DNA of 64,000 bases from Numida meleagris (Eukaryota; Chordata; Aves; Galliformes; Numididae), in NCBI RefSeq assembly GCF_002078875.1, contig NC_034412.1, forward strand, positions 30,415,333 through 30,479,332, in the 5' to 3' direction. A program made the position numbers and the translations under genes. Positions 1-17,815 of the stretch are shown in pieces (position 1 is the first letter of the stretch; every line of letters starts with the position of its first letter). The notes under the pieces are model-generated. The model was not told the DNA's origin and made no database searches. It worked only from the letters and a program-made list of their open reading frames with translations.

Positions 1-3000
1 AGAGAGGCCCTTACATTTGACAAGCATGCAGTGAGCAAGATAAACCAATACAAACAGTGGATTGTTAATGTACAAGTGTAGGAGCTGTGCAATTGTGTTA
101 GTCCATCAATGATGGGATGCTAAGAAAAAACATACATGTTATTAAAGGTAGGTATGTATCATATGTGAGAGCAAGTGTAAGGACATAACATATTCAATAT
201 CAGTATGGGATTGAGCGTACTTCTATTTCCCATGTACCTTGGGAATGCTGTCTTCATCTGGTCTGTCAATTCTCTTCTGCAATAGTACTTCAGTTTATTG
301 ATTAGTTCAGCATGCAGCAACCCAGCAGTAGTTAATTGTATATCTGTATAATTAACATTAAAATATACAGATGGATATGAGTGATCCTGCATCAAAACAG
401 TAAACTGAAAATAGGATCCTCTTATTTTGAAAAGGGAGGAATTTTAGAGCAAACAAAACAGAATCCAAAAAATAAAGCAAAACACAAGAAAGGTATCAAA
501 ATGGAGTGCTGCCCTGGGAGAAAGAGGCAAGAAGATAAATCTCCTTCGGTGGAATATTGATTTTATACAGAAAGGGGGCAGACAATATTTAACCAAGAAG
601 AATGCACTAGAAGAGAAATGCGCTTACACCAGTCCCTGATAGCTGCAGTCACCTAAATAGAACCAAAAAGGGGAATAGAATTACCTTCCTGATACAGGCC
701 GTTCTGAGAGACAGGCTCTCGGGCAATAGTTTTCAATTTTTTGTCATGATTTACTTTGGGATTGGAGGTGAAAATATCATTCATTTCAGTAATCTACTTC
801 TCCTTTTGAGTATGTTTAAAAAACAAATGAAAAAAATGATTAAATGAGTTAGAATTTAATATACTTTAATGATAAAAACAACTCTGGATTTTTTTAAGAG
901 ATGAGAAACATTTTCTATTTAAATTTTAAATTTCTTTTAATTAATTAATACATTTATTTGCCATCTTTTCCTGAAGCTGTATGCTCTTGCATATATTACT
1001 GGGGATAACGAAGCATTCTAGACAGGCTGGATCCGTGCTTGTCTCCTTAGAAGGGAGCTTTGTTTTCTGGCTGCTGTTCTCTTTGTATCTTGCCTTCTGA
1101 CCAAGGCGATGCTCACCAGGCAGGAAGGTGTTAAAGACACCCAAACAACTCCAGAGATATCCGTCTGTCTGGGCTAATCCTTAGGCAGGAACAACAGGAG
1201 GCTTCAGGAAGATTCAAGTGGTGCTGGCATTTTATTTTACTTTTCTGTAGTTATCAGCTGAGAATAACTGGACCTGAGCCGTTAGTACGAGCGCTTTATT
1301 GGGTGGTGTAATAAAAGCCTGTGCAAGAGAAGACAGAGATATTTCAGAAAGAGCAGCTTGCCCGTGATTCGAAGAAACTGATGAGTAGAAACTTAACAGC
1401 AAGTTAAGTCTGTCACGTTTTAGGCATTTGGTTGTTATTTATTTTGCCTTGTTAAAGCAGACCAGCCTTACGTGTCTCTCCATCTGCAATACTACGTCAT
1501 ATTTATCATCTACAACATCTAAAGACTACTGTGGTGTTGCAAGCAAGCATTAACAGAATATTTTGTGTAATTACTTCTTCAAATCACCCACCTAGGCTGG
1601 GAGCTCTGGGGCTGCCTGTGGCTGGCCTCCAGCACATAGCTGAATACTCCTGCCAGTAATTTCCAAAATGGTAGGTGAAGGAAGCAAGGCTCTTTCTGAT
1701 AACTCTTACAGTACTGCCTTGCCTATAGTGCTTGCTCACACAAGAGAGGTCTGGTCAGAGTAGACGTGACAGGAATCTGTGCTCAATATAGGAGGTAGCT
1801 ATAGAACTGCAAATTGATTTGATACTGATACTAAATTTCTCCTAAGTCATGGGCAAGATTTTGCAGATATTCTCAATGCTCTAGAAGGCTGGCCGCAAAT
1901 TCTCATTCTTCTCTCTTCTTGCTGTGGTATGAAATAACTTCTCGTTATAGAATTTGAGTGTCCTACATATGTCACATTTATTTGTTGCTGGCATACATTA
2001 AGAATTTGTAAAATAAACCAGTATCTTAGCTTCAGTTTATGTCACTATCTTTGACTGACTTATAGACTTGTATGTGATACCACAGATCAGGCTTTACTGT
2101 AAGAGTTTAATGACTCAATTTGGGCCTGGGAGCTGGAGAGCTAAATGTAGTATATTGCATTAGAACTGGGAAAAAATGCTGATTTGGGGACTTATAAAAA
2201 GCCAGTTTGGAACAAAGGTGCCTGCAATGCAGGAACACTTGCCCCACATGCTGCATTTTGTCTGTTCTGATACTTATTGTTCAAGAAGTAGCACTACGGA
2301 GCTGGCAGGAACACAGAAAAGAGCAGGAGAGGAGGACACAAGAAATAAACACTGTTAAGGAGTTTATCCTGAAATCTCTCTACTAGTCATTCTTGGCACT
2401 GGTGCAGGGTTTGAATTCAAAAATGTTCAGTTCTGTGGGAAAGTGGAGTGGTAGCACTACAAATACTTGGGGTTCCAGCCCTGAGCTGAGCACCAGCTTT
2501 CCCTGGCTCCAAACCAGGAGAGCAGAGACCCCCACCACCCATCCCCATCCTTCTGCTGAGATACTGCCCCTCTGCAGCATTTAGTTTTGGATTGCCTCTG
2601 TGGATATGCATGAAAGGCAGTTTCTTCTACATGGTAGGCATCTTTTGCTCACAAGAAACATCTGGGTCTGGGAGGAGCCTGTTTCACAGTGTTCAGAAGC
2701 TTAACTGTGATCTGCCAGCTCATGGGGACAACATATGTGGTGGTGTGCTGCCTTCCTGGGAAACACTCTGAGCAAGCTGCTGGAGGAGCTCAGCATGCAG
2801 AACAGGAGCAGCCTCAGGTGGTGCCAATCTATGCTAAAAATAAGCCACAGCATTATCAAACTACCCCAGTTACAGACAGAGCTAGCTTCATGCTGAGGCA
2901 ATAAAATAGTGTATGGCTCTGGACTTACGTGTTCTATTTTATGACTCTTTCACTATTTTTGGTAGATAATTGTAGATAAATTGTGGATATCTTTCAGTTC

Positions 3001-3680
3001 CATTCGTTCAACTGAAACCGTTGAATAAAATGCATTTTGAAAATATTTTTCAAAATTGGAACACCCTTTCGAAGAGCAGAGTTAAAACATAAAAGATTGT
3101 AGATTAAAAACACATGAAATGTTTTTAAGCTCCTGTTCTCCTGGCACTGGCTGTGTTTTCCAGCATAGGAGAACAGGCAAGATCAAATCTGTCTACGTGA
3201 AAGAGCAAACTCTCCCCATCTACATCTCTGTCAGTGACTGTCACTGGCTGCTGCATGCGTAACACCAGCAGAGCCAGGGCAAGGCATTATTGTGTCTGTT
3301 TTTATTAAGTCCTGCTGGGGCTGTTAGGGAGTAAAGCAGGCCAACTGCTGTGGGAAAGGAAAGCCATTTCACCTTGTCCTTTAGGGTGGGTGAAGGAATG
3401 GAGGAAGGTATGGCAATCCATACTTCTATTTCATTTTGGTACTCTGTAGGGTGCCTCTGGGAGAGGAGACACTTTGTTAGCCTTAATTCTGAAAGAGCAG
3501 CAAGGCTTTTTGCAAAGCCCAATGACAGTGCTCAGAGAGGAGACAGGTGACATAAAATCCTTTGGATTACATGCAGATGTGCTGACATGCTCCCAGAGAG
3601 AAGATGCTACAAATGTGAGCAATCTAGGCTATTAATTCAACAATTGGGTCTATATTCTGAATAATGACAACAGTTCTCTT
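1..3680. other. Intergenic DNA downstream of MFAP3L
   Basis: AT-rich sequence with only short chance ORFs (up to about 93 codons), none of which resembles a protein family I recognise. No CR1, tRNA or other RNA gene was seen. It lies beyond the probable 3' end of MFAP3L. In mammals the next gene on this side would be HPF1 or CLCN3 (established synteny), but no exon of either was recognised here. Confidence 0.6.
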
Positions 3681-3867
3681 TCAAAGCTTTATTAAAACTT
3701 ATGTCTAGACAAATAACTCTTTCTCTTGATCAAAGTTCTGGTGTATGAGCACATGTACAATGAAAGCCGTAGTTTACTTCCATTTGAACTGTAGCCTTGG
3801 TGTACTCTTATGAGGCAACTGCCATCTTTTTGAGTGTATACAAACTCAGCATAGTCAGTGCAAATTC

Positions 3868-3873
3868 TTTATT
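3868..3873 (-). terminator. MFAP3L: Candidate distal poly(A) signal of MFAP3L
   Basis: A perfect AATAAA on the minus strand lies about 4.1 kb past the stop codon and is followed by a CA dinucleotide and a T/G-richer stretch, as at real cleavage sites. A second perfect AATAAA lies at 3688-3693. Either could end a long isoform; proximal signals such as 7548-7553 could end a short one. Confidence 0.35.
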
Positions 3874-6800
3874 GAAACAATGAACAATTTACAAGCTGGA
3901 TAACAATTCTTTTTGCCACTGGAGCATGAACTGGTCTCTATGGTTTATGGATGTGAACTATAAAATTGTAGCAGTTATTTAAATCAAAATACAGGAGCTG
4001 CTTCTCCAAAGAACATCATTATCTTATATGTCTAATAAAATTAAAAAGGATTTCAAAATAAATGAAATAGGATACTTTAGTGCAAACAATTCCTTTCTGT
4101 CTAAGAAGCTTTCAGTTGTCCCATGAAGAATGGCATACTCTTAAAAAAGCATGAGAACTTTTAAAATTCAACACTTAATGCTTTTCAGAATTAGTTGCTC
4201 TGAATCAAAATGAAGGTCAGAAAGCCCTGATTATGTTACAGTACTTTTGTCAAAAGGTAACTGCAAGTTGAGGAACTGATGTTTACATTAGATAAATATC
4301 TACATTAGAATAAAACAGGCACTGATTTAAAAAAAAAAATCAACATCTGCCCATATATGCCATTCAGCAAGACTTATGATGATTACACAGTAATTTTTAA
4401 GCACAGAAGCAAACTGCTATGCCTCACCTAATACCAACAAACCTGCATAAAATGCTGATCTATACTTTCTAAAAATTTTTGAATTACAGTCTTTAAAAAA
4501 TGAGTGAAGGGTAGAGGTTTAATCACAAGCATACTCATTCAGGTAACAGAAGAGGGTCAGCAGTAAACAAGTGCTGATCAGAAAGAAAATGCTAAGTCAG
4601 TAAATAGTGAGCACAGTGTTCAAGTGGTCTGATTAATACAATCTTACATTTAGTGCAAAAAGAACAGCATGTGTCAAAAATCAAATCCAACATTGATTTA
4701 TTGTGCTGCAGAAATCTAGTCATGTTTCATGAAGTTCCAGCAAAAACATTTTAAATAATGTAAATATATTCTGCAAATCTCATTTCCTTTCTGAGCAGGC
4801 CTGTTATTCCTTATGCTTTTAAAATGCAAATATCTTGGACAGGATTTTCCAGATGCTGAGCACTTTAAGAACAATTGCTGCTATATGATATAATAAATAG
4901 AACAGTGTAGCAAAAGGTGTGCAGAGTCCAACAGATCACTTAATGTCCCTGAACAAAAACACACAACAATGCAAATGTTAATGTTTCGTTTGAACCATCA
5001 AACATTTTATATTTGTTAATAGTGTTCTTGTGACATAAAATAGCCATTCCCTAGGAAGTACTGGAAAAAAAAAAATTGCTTACTTTATGAAAACAAAGCC
5101 AGAAAATTTGGAAGAGGAAAGGGTTTTGATCTTGCAGCCCACATACCTACCACAAAGGAAGTACCTGAAAGCACTGAAAAAGCTTTATGCTTTCAGGTGT
5201 TATATAGTAGACACATAAAAGAACAAATTTCTAAAACAGAAGCATTACAACCTGTATTTTCTTTAGGTACAGCACTGTTCTGTTTTTTATTCCAGTAATA
5301 CCACCAAGCTAAATGTCCAAAGGCTTTACAGCAGACTGGCTGTGACCTCCTGGCAATCAGTGACTCCAGCAAAGTCAGTTGAGAATTTCCCTTTGACTTT
5401 GCAACAGCAGAAATTCAGCACCGTACCTATTACGTGCATCTATTCCAAGTAACTGTTGCTCATAAATGGTTCCCAAGGTATGTCTGTATATAAACACGTG
5501 CTCTTTGTGGGCAATCTTTGGAAAAAAATATAAACTGACAAGGAAGTTTCCACAGACACACTAAACAGGATCAGACACTCAGGATCAGGATGGCCTAGTA
5601 CCAATCACCACATGAATACATGAAGGAGTCTGGTCTGCACTGTAAAAAATTCATAATTAGAAAGCAATCAAAATTAAATACTGTAGTTTAATTTTGAAAC
5701 TGTTTTTTAAAGTGTAATTTTAAAGTTATTGAAGGAGAATATCCTTGCTCATCTGAGCAATCTTAGTTGGTCACCAAGCAGCTAACTTATAAAATGTGTT
5801 ACCATTGTTTGTAAATACTGGGCAGGAAGAAAAATCAAGACACCTCTTTTAAGGAGATCAAAGTGAATGAAAGGAATTTAGTGCAAGTTCCTGCTTTTGT
5901 TTCTTCCCTCACCCTTTTTCAAACTAGAAACAAAGTGAGTGACTTGAAGAAAAACTGAGATGAACAGCAAACAGAAATGTATTTTGGACTCAGGCAAGGA
6001 ATTAAGCTTGCATCACAAGTGTCTGAAATCATGCTGGTCAGGTGTGAGGTTCCTCATGGCATTCTTACCCTGCGTTCTAGATTTATATTGCTTCTCTCTA
6101 AAATGTTTCCAGCCCCACTCCTTAAGGGGTTTTGCCCTTGCACGTCTCCTTTTGGATATGTGCAAATGTATTTTGTAGAGATGCTTACCACAGTGGTGAG
6201 CACAAATGTCAGGCAATTAAATGCTGTCATTTTCATGAGTTTGTCGCAAAATCTGAAGTCCTTTATTAAACAAGTATTTTTTTAATAATCATAGAAAGGC
6301 AAGTCACAAGGTGTTCCTGTATTACGCTGCTAGTGAAGCTCTGCACTTTAATATGAAGAACTGAACAAAAAAATCCCTCAATCTGTTATCAGTGTGTTTT
6401 TTTGGATAGCTGCCATGTTGACTTTGCTTGGTCTCAATGATGTGTGCAGCTGACATAGCTGATTACCTCCAAAGGACACCTTATGTAGATGTGACTACTT
6501 CAATAAAATATCCAGAGACCCATCCACGTATCACCTCTCCGTAGACCTTAGTGACTTATTTTTTTGCGATACACTAGGTTCCATATTTGAATATCTATAC
6601 ATATACTACAGTCTTCCTTAAAAACTACTTGATGATAGTACATTCCTTAATTCCAAATTAAATATGTGTCAGATAATAAAGTAATATGCTATTAACCCTA
6701 AAGAAACTCCCCTTTTTAAGTGCTTTCTTTCCAGACTCGCTCCAAAGAAGGTCCTTTATATTGTCTGTCTGCAATAGAAATGACCACCTTCCTTCCACTC

Positions 6801-7547
6801 CTGGCATAAATGTTAATCCTTTTTTAATGTGTCCTAATTGCTGTAATACTTAAAGTTTTACTGGGGTAGAATCACATGTTCTCAAGTAGGAAACATCCTA
6901 CATATGTGGGAGGTTCTTAAAATATCAAAGAAATTATAACTCAGTAAACAGTTTGTGCGACTGTCATTGTAATTTTACAGCACGCTTTTTTTATTTGGAT
7001 AAAACATTCTCCACCTTAAGCTCAAAGATGAATTTAGACTTGATCCCCAGAATAAAAACCTGCACAATATTGAGAATCCCAGTAAAAGGGTCTTCTGCCT
7101 TGTCATCAGCTGATTACTGAAGTTTGCAGGATTGTTAATGCACCTGCATGTCTTCCAGTAACACTGCACATATTCCTACCAAATTACTTAAATGCAAGAC
7201 ATCTTGCAAACTTGCAACTGTTTTCTTTACAAACTTAAGGCAAAGTCAGAGACAGATGAACAAATGCAAGAAAAAACCTGCAGGCCTCTGACTGCAAATT
7301 TTTGTAAGATGTTGAAGGGCTTTCCAATCTGTAACATACACCTTAAAGTTGTTTCTTGACAAGGGAAAAAACAAAAACAAACACCCACTCATTGGCATCT
7401 TCATTCAGTGGAAAAGGGAAAACTATTTCCCTTGTGCCTAAGCAGGCTGGTCTCAAATGAAATGGAAACATTTTAACTTTCTTTAATGGCCTTCTCAATC
7501 ACAATGCAGCTAAGCAAACAGGCTTTGTAAAAGTAATCTGTTAGGAT

Positions 7548-7553
7548 TTTATT
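7548..7553 (-). terminator. MFAP3L: Candidate proximal poly(A) signal of MFAP3L
   Basis: This is the AATAAA (minus strand) nearest to the stop codon, about 430 nt downstream of it. It would give a short 3'UTR isoform. Identified by motif only. Confidence 0.3.
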
Positions 7554-7985
7554 TGGCTACTGGAGTGCTACCTCTTGGGCAATAATTCAAATTCACAAGA
7601 CAATATTCACAAAATAATGGAAAATAATGAATGTGAAGGAGGAAAATGCACACCAGTTTTGTGTTCAGTAAGTTCAAGTGTCCTACATCAAATACTACCA
7701 GTGACTTCCAGGTGGCCACTACATGTGACTCCAGCCTAGAAAATGCTGAGGTAAATGTTTCTTGGAAATACTCCTAATCCAAAAGAGCAAATTGTATTAA
7801 TGTATTAGCAATTATTCTGTCATACATCATGATAAATTAAAGTCAAACTGAGAAGAAAGTGCCAGTAATCCACATACATGCTTTGCTATGATAGTCTCCA
7901 GGTAAGGCTTAGCGGCAAGTACAATATGTATTTTTAAAAGAGCTCCACCTGATTTTCCTGCTATGCATAGATTCAGGAGTAACTA

Positions 7986-11799
<3,814 letters not shown>

Positions 11800-14788
11800 T
11801 TTCCTTCAGTGCTACACGCAACTGGCTGGAAACTGGAGTTGGTTCTGTAGAACGCAGGCCCTTGAGGTGAGGAGGTCACAAGAGAGCTTTATTTTGATCC
11901 ATGCAATTTTTTTTTTTAAATATCCTATAAAATAAATAAATAAGTGTAATGAGATGGCCTGTATAAACAATCCATTAGATGTGCTCCTTTAAAATAGTCA
12001 CACATCCATTAATGCATTTCACAATCATCAGCTCAATGTCTTGTCTAAATGCTAATGTTATCACAGTCCTTTTTCTTACTGGAAAAAGATGCATACATTT
12101 TCCTGTTGTTCAGAGCGGCAGGCGTAGGAGAAGGCTTTTATCACCTAGACACTTAGCAGCAATTTAGCTACAGCAGAAGCTACAATTTTATTCCAAAACT
12201 TCTACAGATTTCTCTCTCTCTCTTTTTTTTTTTTTCTGTATCTGCAAAATCAAAAGGCGAACAAAGGTACAGCACATGAAAGCTGTCACTACCAGTTCGG
12301 TGCTGCAACTCTGTCACGCACGGTCTTAGTTGAACTGTGGAACATGTCATAAGGATGAACCACTCCAGGAAGGGTTTTTGGAGCTGCTTTTAGAGCCCTT
12401 AGCATTCATAATTTTGTCTGAATACAATAGAGCATACAATGAAACATCTAAAACCATTCACTTTTCTCAAGCTACTACATTTTTAAAGTTTTCTGAGATA
12501 AAATATAACATGGAAGAGATATGTAAAAGAGGGTATTTAGTAGTTCATTAAGTCATTTTTAGAGCAGATTTTGAAAGAAAAATACTTGCTAGTGACATAC
12601 TTACGGACAAAGTTGCTTTGAGGTACAAATGAAGCTGGGACTTTTCCATTCCTTACGTGGCCTTAAGTATTTTGCTTGTTCAGTTTTTGCACACCCTCAC
12701 AACAATATTTTTCCTCAACTAATCATCTACAATGAGTCCTTTATTTAACAATGATTTCAGTTTGTAGACAGAGGAAGGGGAGTTACAAATGTGCTCTCTG
12801 TTGGCCTTATTATGCTCCCAGTGAACACAATGGGCTGATGGCACAATGTTGGCCTCAAGATGAGCACCTTTCAAAATTTCACTCAGAGTCTATGGGCCAC
12901 AAAATATGTTAAAATCACATCAGAATTTCTAACCACATTGGTTTTATTCATGTTTTTGTAAGGTAAATAATTGAAACTTAATGAGCCTTAATAGTTTGAA
13001 GAATCTACCTGAAATCTAAAAACAGGTCATGGTTAGTATCCAATAAACTTGCCCCAAGTGAACATTTCACTTCCAAAACTGCTTACATTATACTAAAGAT
13101 TTGTTTGACATCATGGTACCTCATCTGCTTTAGCATGGAAAAATGACTGCTGACAAGGTTAGGCAAGTTACATATATACAAGAAAAACTAAAATAAAAAC
13201 AAACAAACAATCCCCTTCCCTCTTCTTTACTCAAAAAGAAAACAACATTACTGTCTTTCACTGGTAGTATTTGTCTTAGGCTGTTTTCTTCTCCATTCTC
13301 TATTCTCTGTAATGCAGTGAAGTTGATTTCGTACAAATGGATACAGCTGTTATTAAAATGCAAATTAGTTTCCTCCATTTTAGAGGATGGATCATTACTG
13401 GAAACAAAAAGCTATGGTGTTTTTTAGAGAAGCTGCATGAATGGTATGGATGTCTGCCACAGCTCCAAATCTGCCCTCATTTTCTCTCAGTTTTCCTAAA
13501 TACTGAATGTGGAAATATCTGCCTTGAATAGTTTATCTGCCAGAATAATTTTTAACCTTAAATTAACATGCAAATTTTATTTACTATATAAAGCCATATG
13601 AACAGTGACTTCAGAAGTCCATTTCCCACTATGCAAAGTTTGAAGAGTCTGAATTTTAGAAGTTCTCTATAGACAGGTACAGCGTGTCTAAATCTTCGCC
13701 TTGGAAAAAGTCCTTCAATTCTGCCTACTCACTTCAGTAACTATTTACATCTAATTTCTACTACTCCATTAACCTTGGAGACAGCCATTCTTTATGGCTA
13801 CAAAGATCAGTCTATAAAATGCTTTTGTACAGTGTTATAGATCTGCATTGCACCATACAGAAAAGCCAAAAGACATGTCACACTTTCTGGCAAGGGAGGA
13901 GGAACAAAGACTGGCTGGTTTAAGACAATGGGAAGGGCAAAAGAACAACATAAACTGCTCAAGCTTTTATTGCTAATTACTGACTGTGGCCTGTTTTTGT
14001 TGTATTTGAGCATATTTTCTGATGGCAGAAAAATCTGTAGCAATCAAAACTGTTGTTTAGTACAGAAAGTAATTAGAATTCTAGACAGAAATGAAACATC
14101 ACCCAGCAGGTGAATAGAAAATATGTAAGGACCCTCAGTCTATTGGGAAGCTCAGTTTGGTTGGTGGCCCAGTTAATCCCTTCAGCACTGGGATGCTCTA
14201 GATGGATGTCTTGGAAAGTGTGTGGTGGCAGTAACAGTGTGAGGATCCCTATAATGTATGTTTACCTGTGTGTTAAGCACAGGTAAAAACTGTACCTTTG
14301 TGTAGGGGTAACAAATCTGACTGGTTAATATGGTCAGGCACAGCACAAGTGAATCATATATAGATGCAGTATAATTTAAGAAATAGAGACGAAGTAATTG
14401 ACATCAACTGTGGGAGATTCATACCTACTTGTGTTACTCTTGGGAATTACTTTCTCATGTATGTTCCTGGAATGCAGAATACAATGAAAGCAGTTAATAC
14501 CTCCACAAATGCATATCTGCTTGAAATAAATACAGTTTGATGGCTGCTATGAGCAATAACCAGGCAGGACTCTTAAAGCAGAATGTTTGGGAGTGGTGGC
14601 TTCTGCTTTCACATGCCATCCAGTGAAGGGCTCTTGATGGACATCTGGTTTTATTTGAGGAGTTAGAGAGAAATCTCTCTGAAGAACAGTGTTTTAAGAT
14701 GCTAGTTTAGACAAATGTTCCTAGGGAAACAAAGAAGTGATAGGAAATCTTTTATTTGGTGTGCATCCTATGCACTGTTAGGGGATAA

Positions 14789-14807
14789 CAAAAAAAAAAA
14801 AAAAAAA
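14789..14807. repeat. Poly(A) run
   Basis: A simple run of about 18 A residues in the MFAP3L intron. It gives the overlapping plus-strand ORF a lysine run, which argues that ORF is not a gene. Confidence 0.8.
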
Positions 14808-17535
14808 GGAAGAAACCAAAGGTTTTCTGAGCTCCACCTAGTAAGAGAAACAGTAGCCACTCGGGGAGCTACCCATCCTGGACCCTCTGCTAAGCTGCTG
14901 TGCAGGACCAAAAATGTTGTAGTCAGGTTTGGAAAGCAGGAAGAAGAATTGGAAACAGTAGAAAATGTGCTGACACCAGATTGTGGTGCAAAGGGAGATT
15001 TCCTGAGAGTTTCCATCCTGCTGCTTTGCCTTACATGCAATAGCAGCCTGAGGATATTAGGGAAAACAACTCTGGGAGTCAGCTGCTTTCTTAAACATAA
15101 GTGATGCAATGGGTTATGATTCAATCACACAACTAAAAGGCAGGCTAAGGGTACTGAAACAGAACTGCTAGTGACGTCAGCCCACTTCTGGCAAAGACAT
15201 TTGAGAATCCAGGGTATGGGAGAAGTGGGCAGAGTCCTAATTGCTCCGGTTCTTGGCCGTGACAGGTTTTACTTAACTGTGGCCCATAATAAAAACTATG
15301 AAGGCAGCCAAAATCATAACCTTTTAATTTCACCCTCAATCGGAGAACAGCTAGATCGACTAGACTAAAACAAAGATTCCTGCAAGAACTCCTTAAGGCT
15401 GAGAGTAACACAGGACACTTATGAAGGGGGACATTACAATATAGAGTATTGCTCTGTAGGAACAGACTGAATCTCTGGGAGCACTTTTGCCACAGAATGG
15501 GGATTAATATAAAGTTACTTTTCTGGCCTTGGAAAGAATGGATGCACATGAAGCTACCTGAAAAACTAAAAGTTTATAGAAAATTTAATATAGTTACATA
15601 CTTATTTTTCCTTCTTTTTTTATTTTTTTAATTTTTTAAGCTGTGGTGCATGAAAAGGGAAAGAAACATCCCTAGCTATCCTTAACTACTTCTTCCACCC
15701 AAAGCTGCAGTGAGGGACAGGCTTACCTCCAAGATGGTATAAGAGGAATGTCCAAATTCTCCTCCAGCATCTAACACGAAGATATCTTCCCCGGCTTACT
15801 GTATCTGTAGCAACATTCACTACTGCAAGATGGTTGCCAGGGGTCCTTTCATCAAATTATTTTGTTTCTTTCTTCCCCAACCCACATGGTATAAAACGAA
15901 AATCTGAAAGTAACAGTGCTGCTCGCAGGATTAACTTCCAAGGAAAACTGCACAAGATGAGCTATGTGAGGGAACTGCCACAAGCTTTTTTTCTAAGTGA
16001 CAGGATAGCTGTCTCTGTGGTGCCATCTCTGCATTTTTATCTAGAGAAGGTCCCTGGAATAGGCTTGAGAGCAAGCACAGCCACAGGCTGATGGTATTAC
16101 TCCTGACTGTGAAATGGACCAAAACTGAGATTAAAACTTCTCTGTCCAAAACCATTGATGGTCTCAATAGAAGACAATTTCAGCTCAGACTGGCTGGAAA
16201 CATGAATGACTCAGAGACATCTTCTTACTGACCGTTTACTTTTTCATGTCACATATGAGTTTGCTTCCCAGTATTACTGCTGCCAAGAAAAAGTACTGAG
16301 TGAGGTGCTACATTTATAAACACTGCATTTGTGCAGAATGACATGATGACAGCACAAAAGAACAGAAGTCAGTGATGCATACCTTTTCCTGGCTTGCTTA
16401 CTCCTGTAAGACTTGCCTGTTCTTGTACATGGAATAATGTGTAATCCTATTAACTGGGAGGTTATTCGATTCAGAAGTGAGGCACAGGAAGTCAGTTCAA
16501 TGCATAAATTATATTCCTACAGCTTTAACATCTCGATGCTGTCTTGCTTAGCTTTTAAGTGATCAAGAAAATGAAACAATTTTCACTTTAGTTCTCATTT
16601 GTCTATAAATAATTATCAAGGATGATGCTACAAAACAAAATTAATGCTAATTATTTTTTTAAACTACTTATTACATTTCCTCTTCAGGCTAATCCCTCTC
16701 TTAGTTGCCATGGGCAATGCCTTTTCAAAGCGGGCAACAGTAAAAGCTAACAGGTGTCACTGGAACAGGAATGCAAATGAAGGAACTCTGTTTCATAATA
16801 ATGACACACAAGCTGGAAAGTTCATTGCCAGTTCATAGGCTTAAGAATGAAAACCATCTAATGAAAAGATTAAGCTATTATGGTCCAGATAGCAAATGAA
16901 GAGACATATAACTCATTTACAACTGACTTGTTTCGCGAGTCATTTGCTAGTCAATAAAATACTACAGCTTGGTTCTGAAAGAGCTGCTCTGTTCATTCTT
17001 TTGGGGAGGATTTCAGTCCTTCCTAGCTTCACTGTCTTCTGCTTCCCTGCCTATGTTAAGTAGGTGGCACGCTGGTAGCATTTGTAGATTGAAGAGCTTC
17101 CTTCCGCCCTTCTAGACTGCAGCCTTCAGCTGGGCAGCAAGTCCCAACTATGTGCGTTTCAGTCTCTTTGGCTGTATTCAGCTGCCTGGGAATCTTTCAG
17201 AAACTTCTTGTCAAGGCTGTGTGACGCTGCCCTGGCCGTACTGGCACTGCCACTTGGTGTCACACTTGCTGCCTTCAGGCACATGATGCGAGGGCATGGA
17301 GGACACAGACCCAGGCTCCTCTCGCAGGTGCACAGATGACAGACAAGGGACACAAGCTGCTACAACAGAAATTATGGCTGTATAGAAATTTTAAACTGGG
17401 AGGTCAGTCAAGGCCTGGAATGGGGCAGTGTGCAGTGCTGACTCAAATGATGGCAAATAAGTGTGTGCATTTCGATAGATTAGCTAAACACAGTCCTGTA
17501 AACAGCAAAAAATATGCACCTTGCGTTCCATTTTG

Positions 17536-17815
17536 ATACAGGAATTTGAGAATGTGTTTCAAGATTGCCCAGAAAATCAACAATGTATCTTTGCGACTCC
17601 ATTTTCAGTCAATATTAACACATTACCTGCAGATTTTCAGATGGAACTTACAGATTTGCAATCAGACATTCAACTCAAAAGTGCGATCGTGTCTCTTTAC
17701 CAGACTTCTATAAGCCCTCTCGTACCAGAGAGACATACCCCTCGCTTCACAATCACACCTTACTCATGTTGTTGTCTGAAGAGCACATTCGTTGCCCAGA
17801 GTGCAATAAGTCAAT
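17536..17815 (+). pseudogene. Decayed hAT-family transposase C-terminal fragment
   Basis: The plus strand encodes pieces typical of the C-terminal part of hAT transposases and their domesticated relatives (GTF2IRD2, FAM200, ZBED type). First comes a stretch with ATPFSVNINTLPADFQMEL and LQSDIQLK. Then, after a frame change near 17685, DFYK and YPSLHNH. Then, after a second change near 17765, a segment like STFVAQSAIS at the place where family members have STYxCEQxFS. The frame changes compensate each other, so the outer pieces share one frame. No catalytic N-terminal part or terminal inverted repeats were seen. It is a fragment, most likely an old Charlie-type DNA transposon remnant or a transposon-derived gene copy. 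The class call rests on motif recognition. Confidence 0.65.

Larger units (their letters stand above)
3688..7985 (-). other. MFAP3L: Probable 3' untranslated region of MFAP3L (extent uncertain)
   Basis: About 4.3 kb of AT-rich, non-coding, repeat-free sequence directly follows the MFAP3L stop codon at 7986-7988. On the minus strand it contains several AATAAA signals, seen on the plus strand as TTTATT at 7548-7553, 6990-6995, 6262-6267, 3868-3873 and 3688-3693. A long 3'UTR with alternative polyadenylation would fit, but which signals are used cannot be read from sequence alone. The distal limit given is the farthest good signal. Confidence 0.45.

Noticed and set aside
14715..15549. Intronic ORFs of 118-134 codons on both strands
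   Set aside because: One runs through a poly(A) tract as poly-lysine, its antisense partner is its mirror, and none matches a family. Old LTR-type sequence was considered, but no ends or retroviral motifs could be identified.
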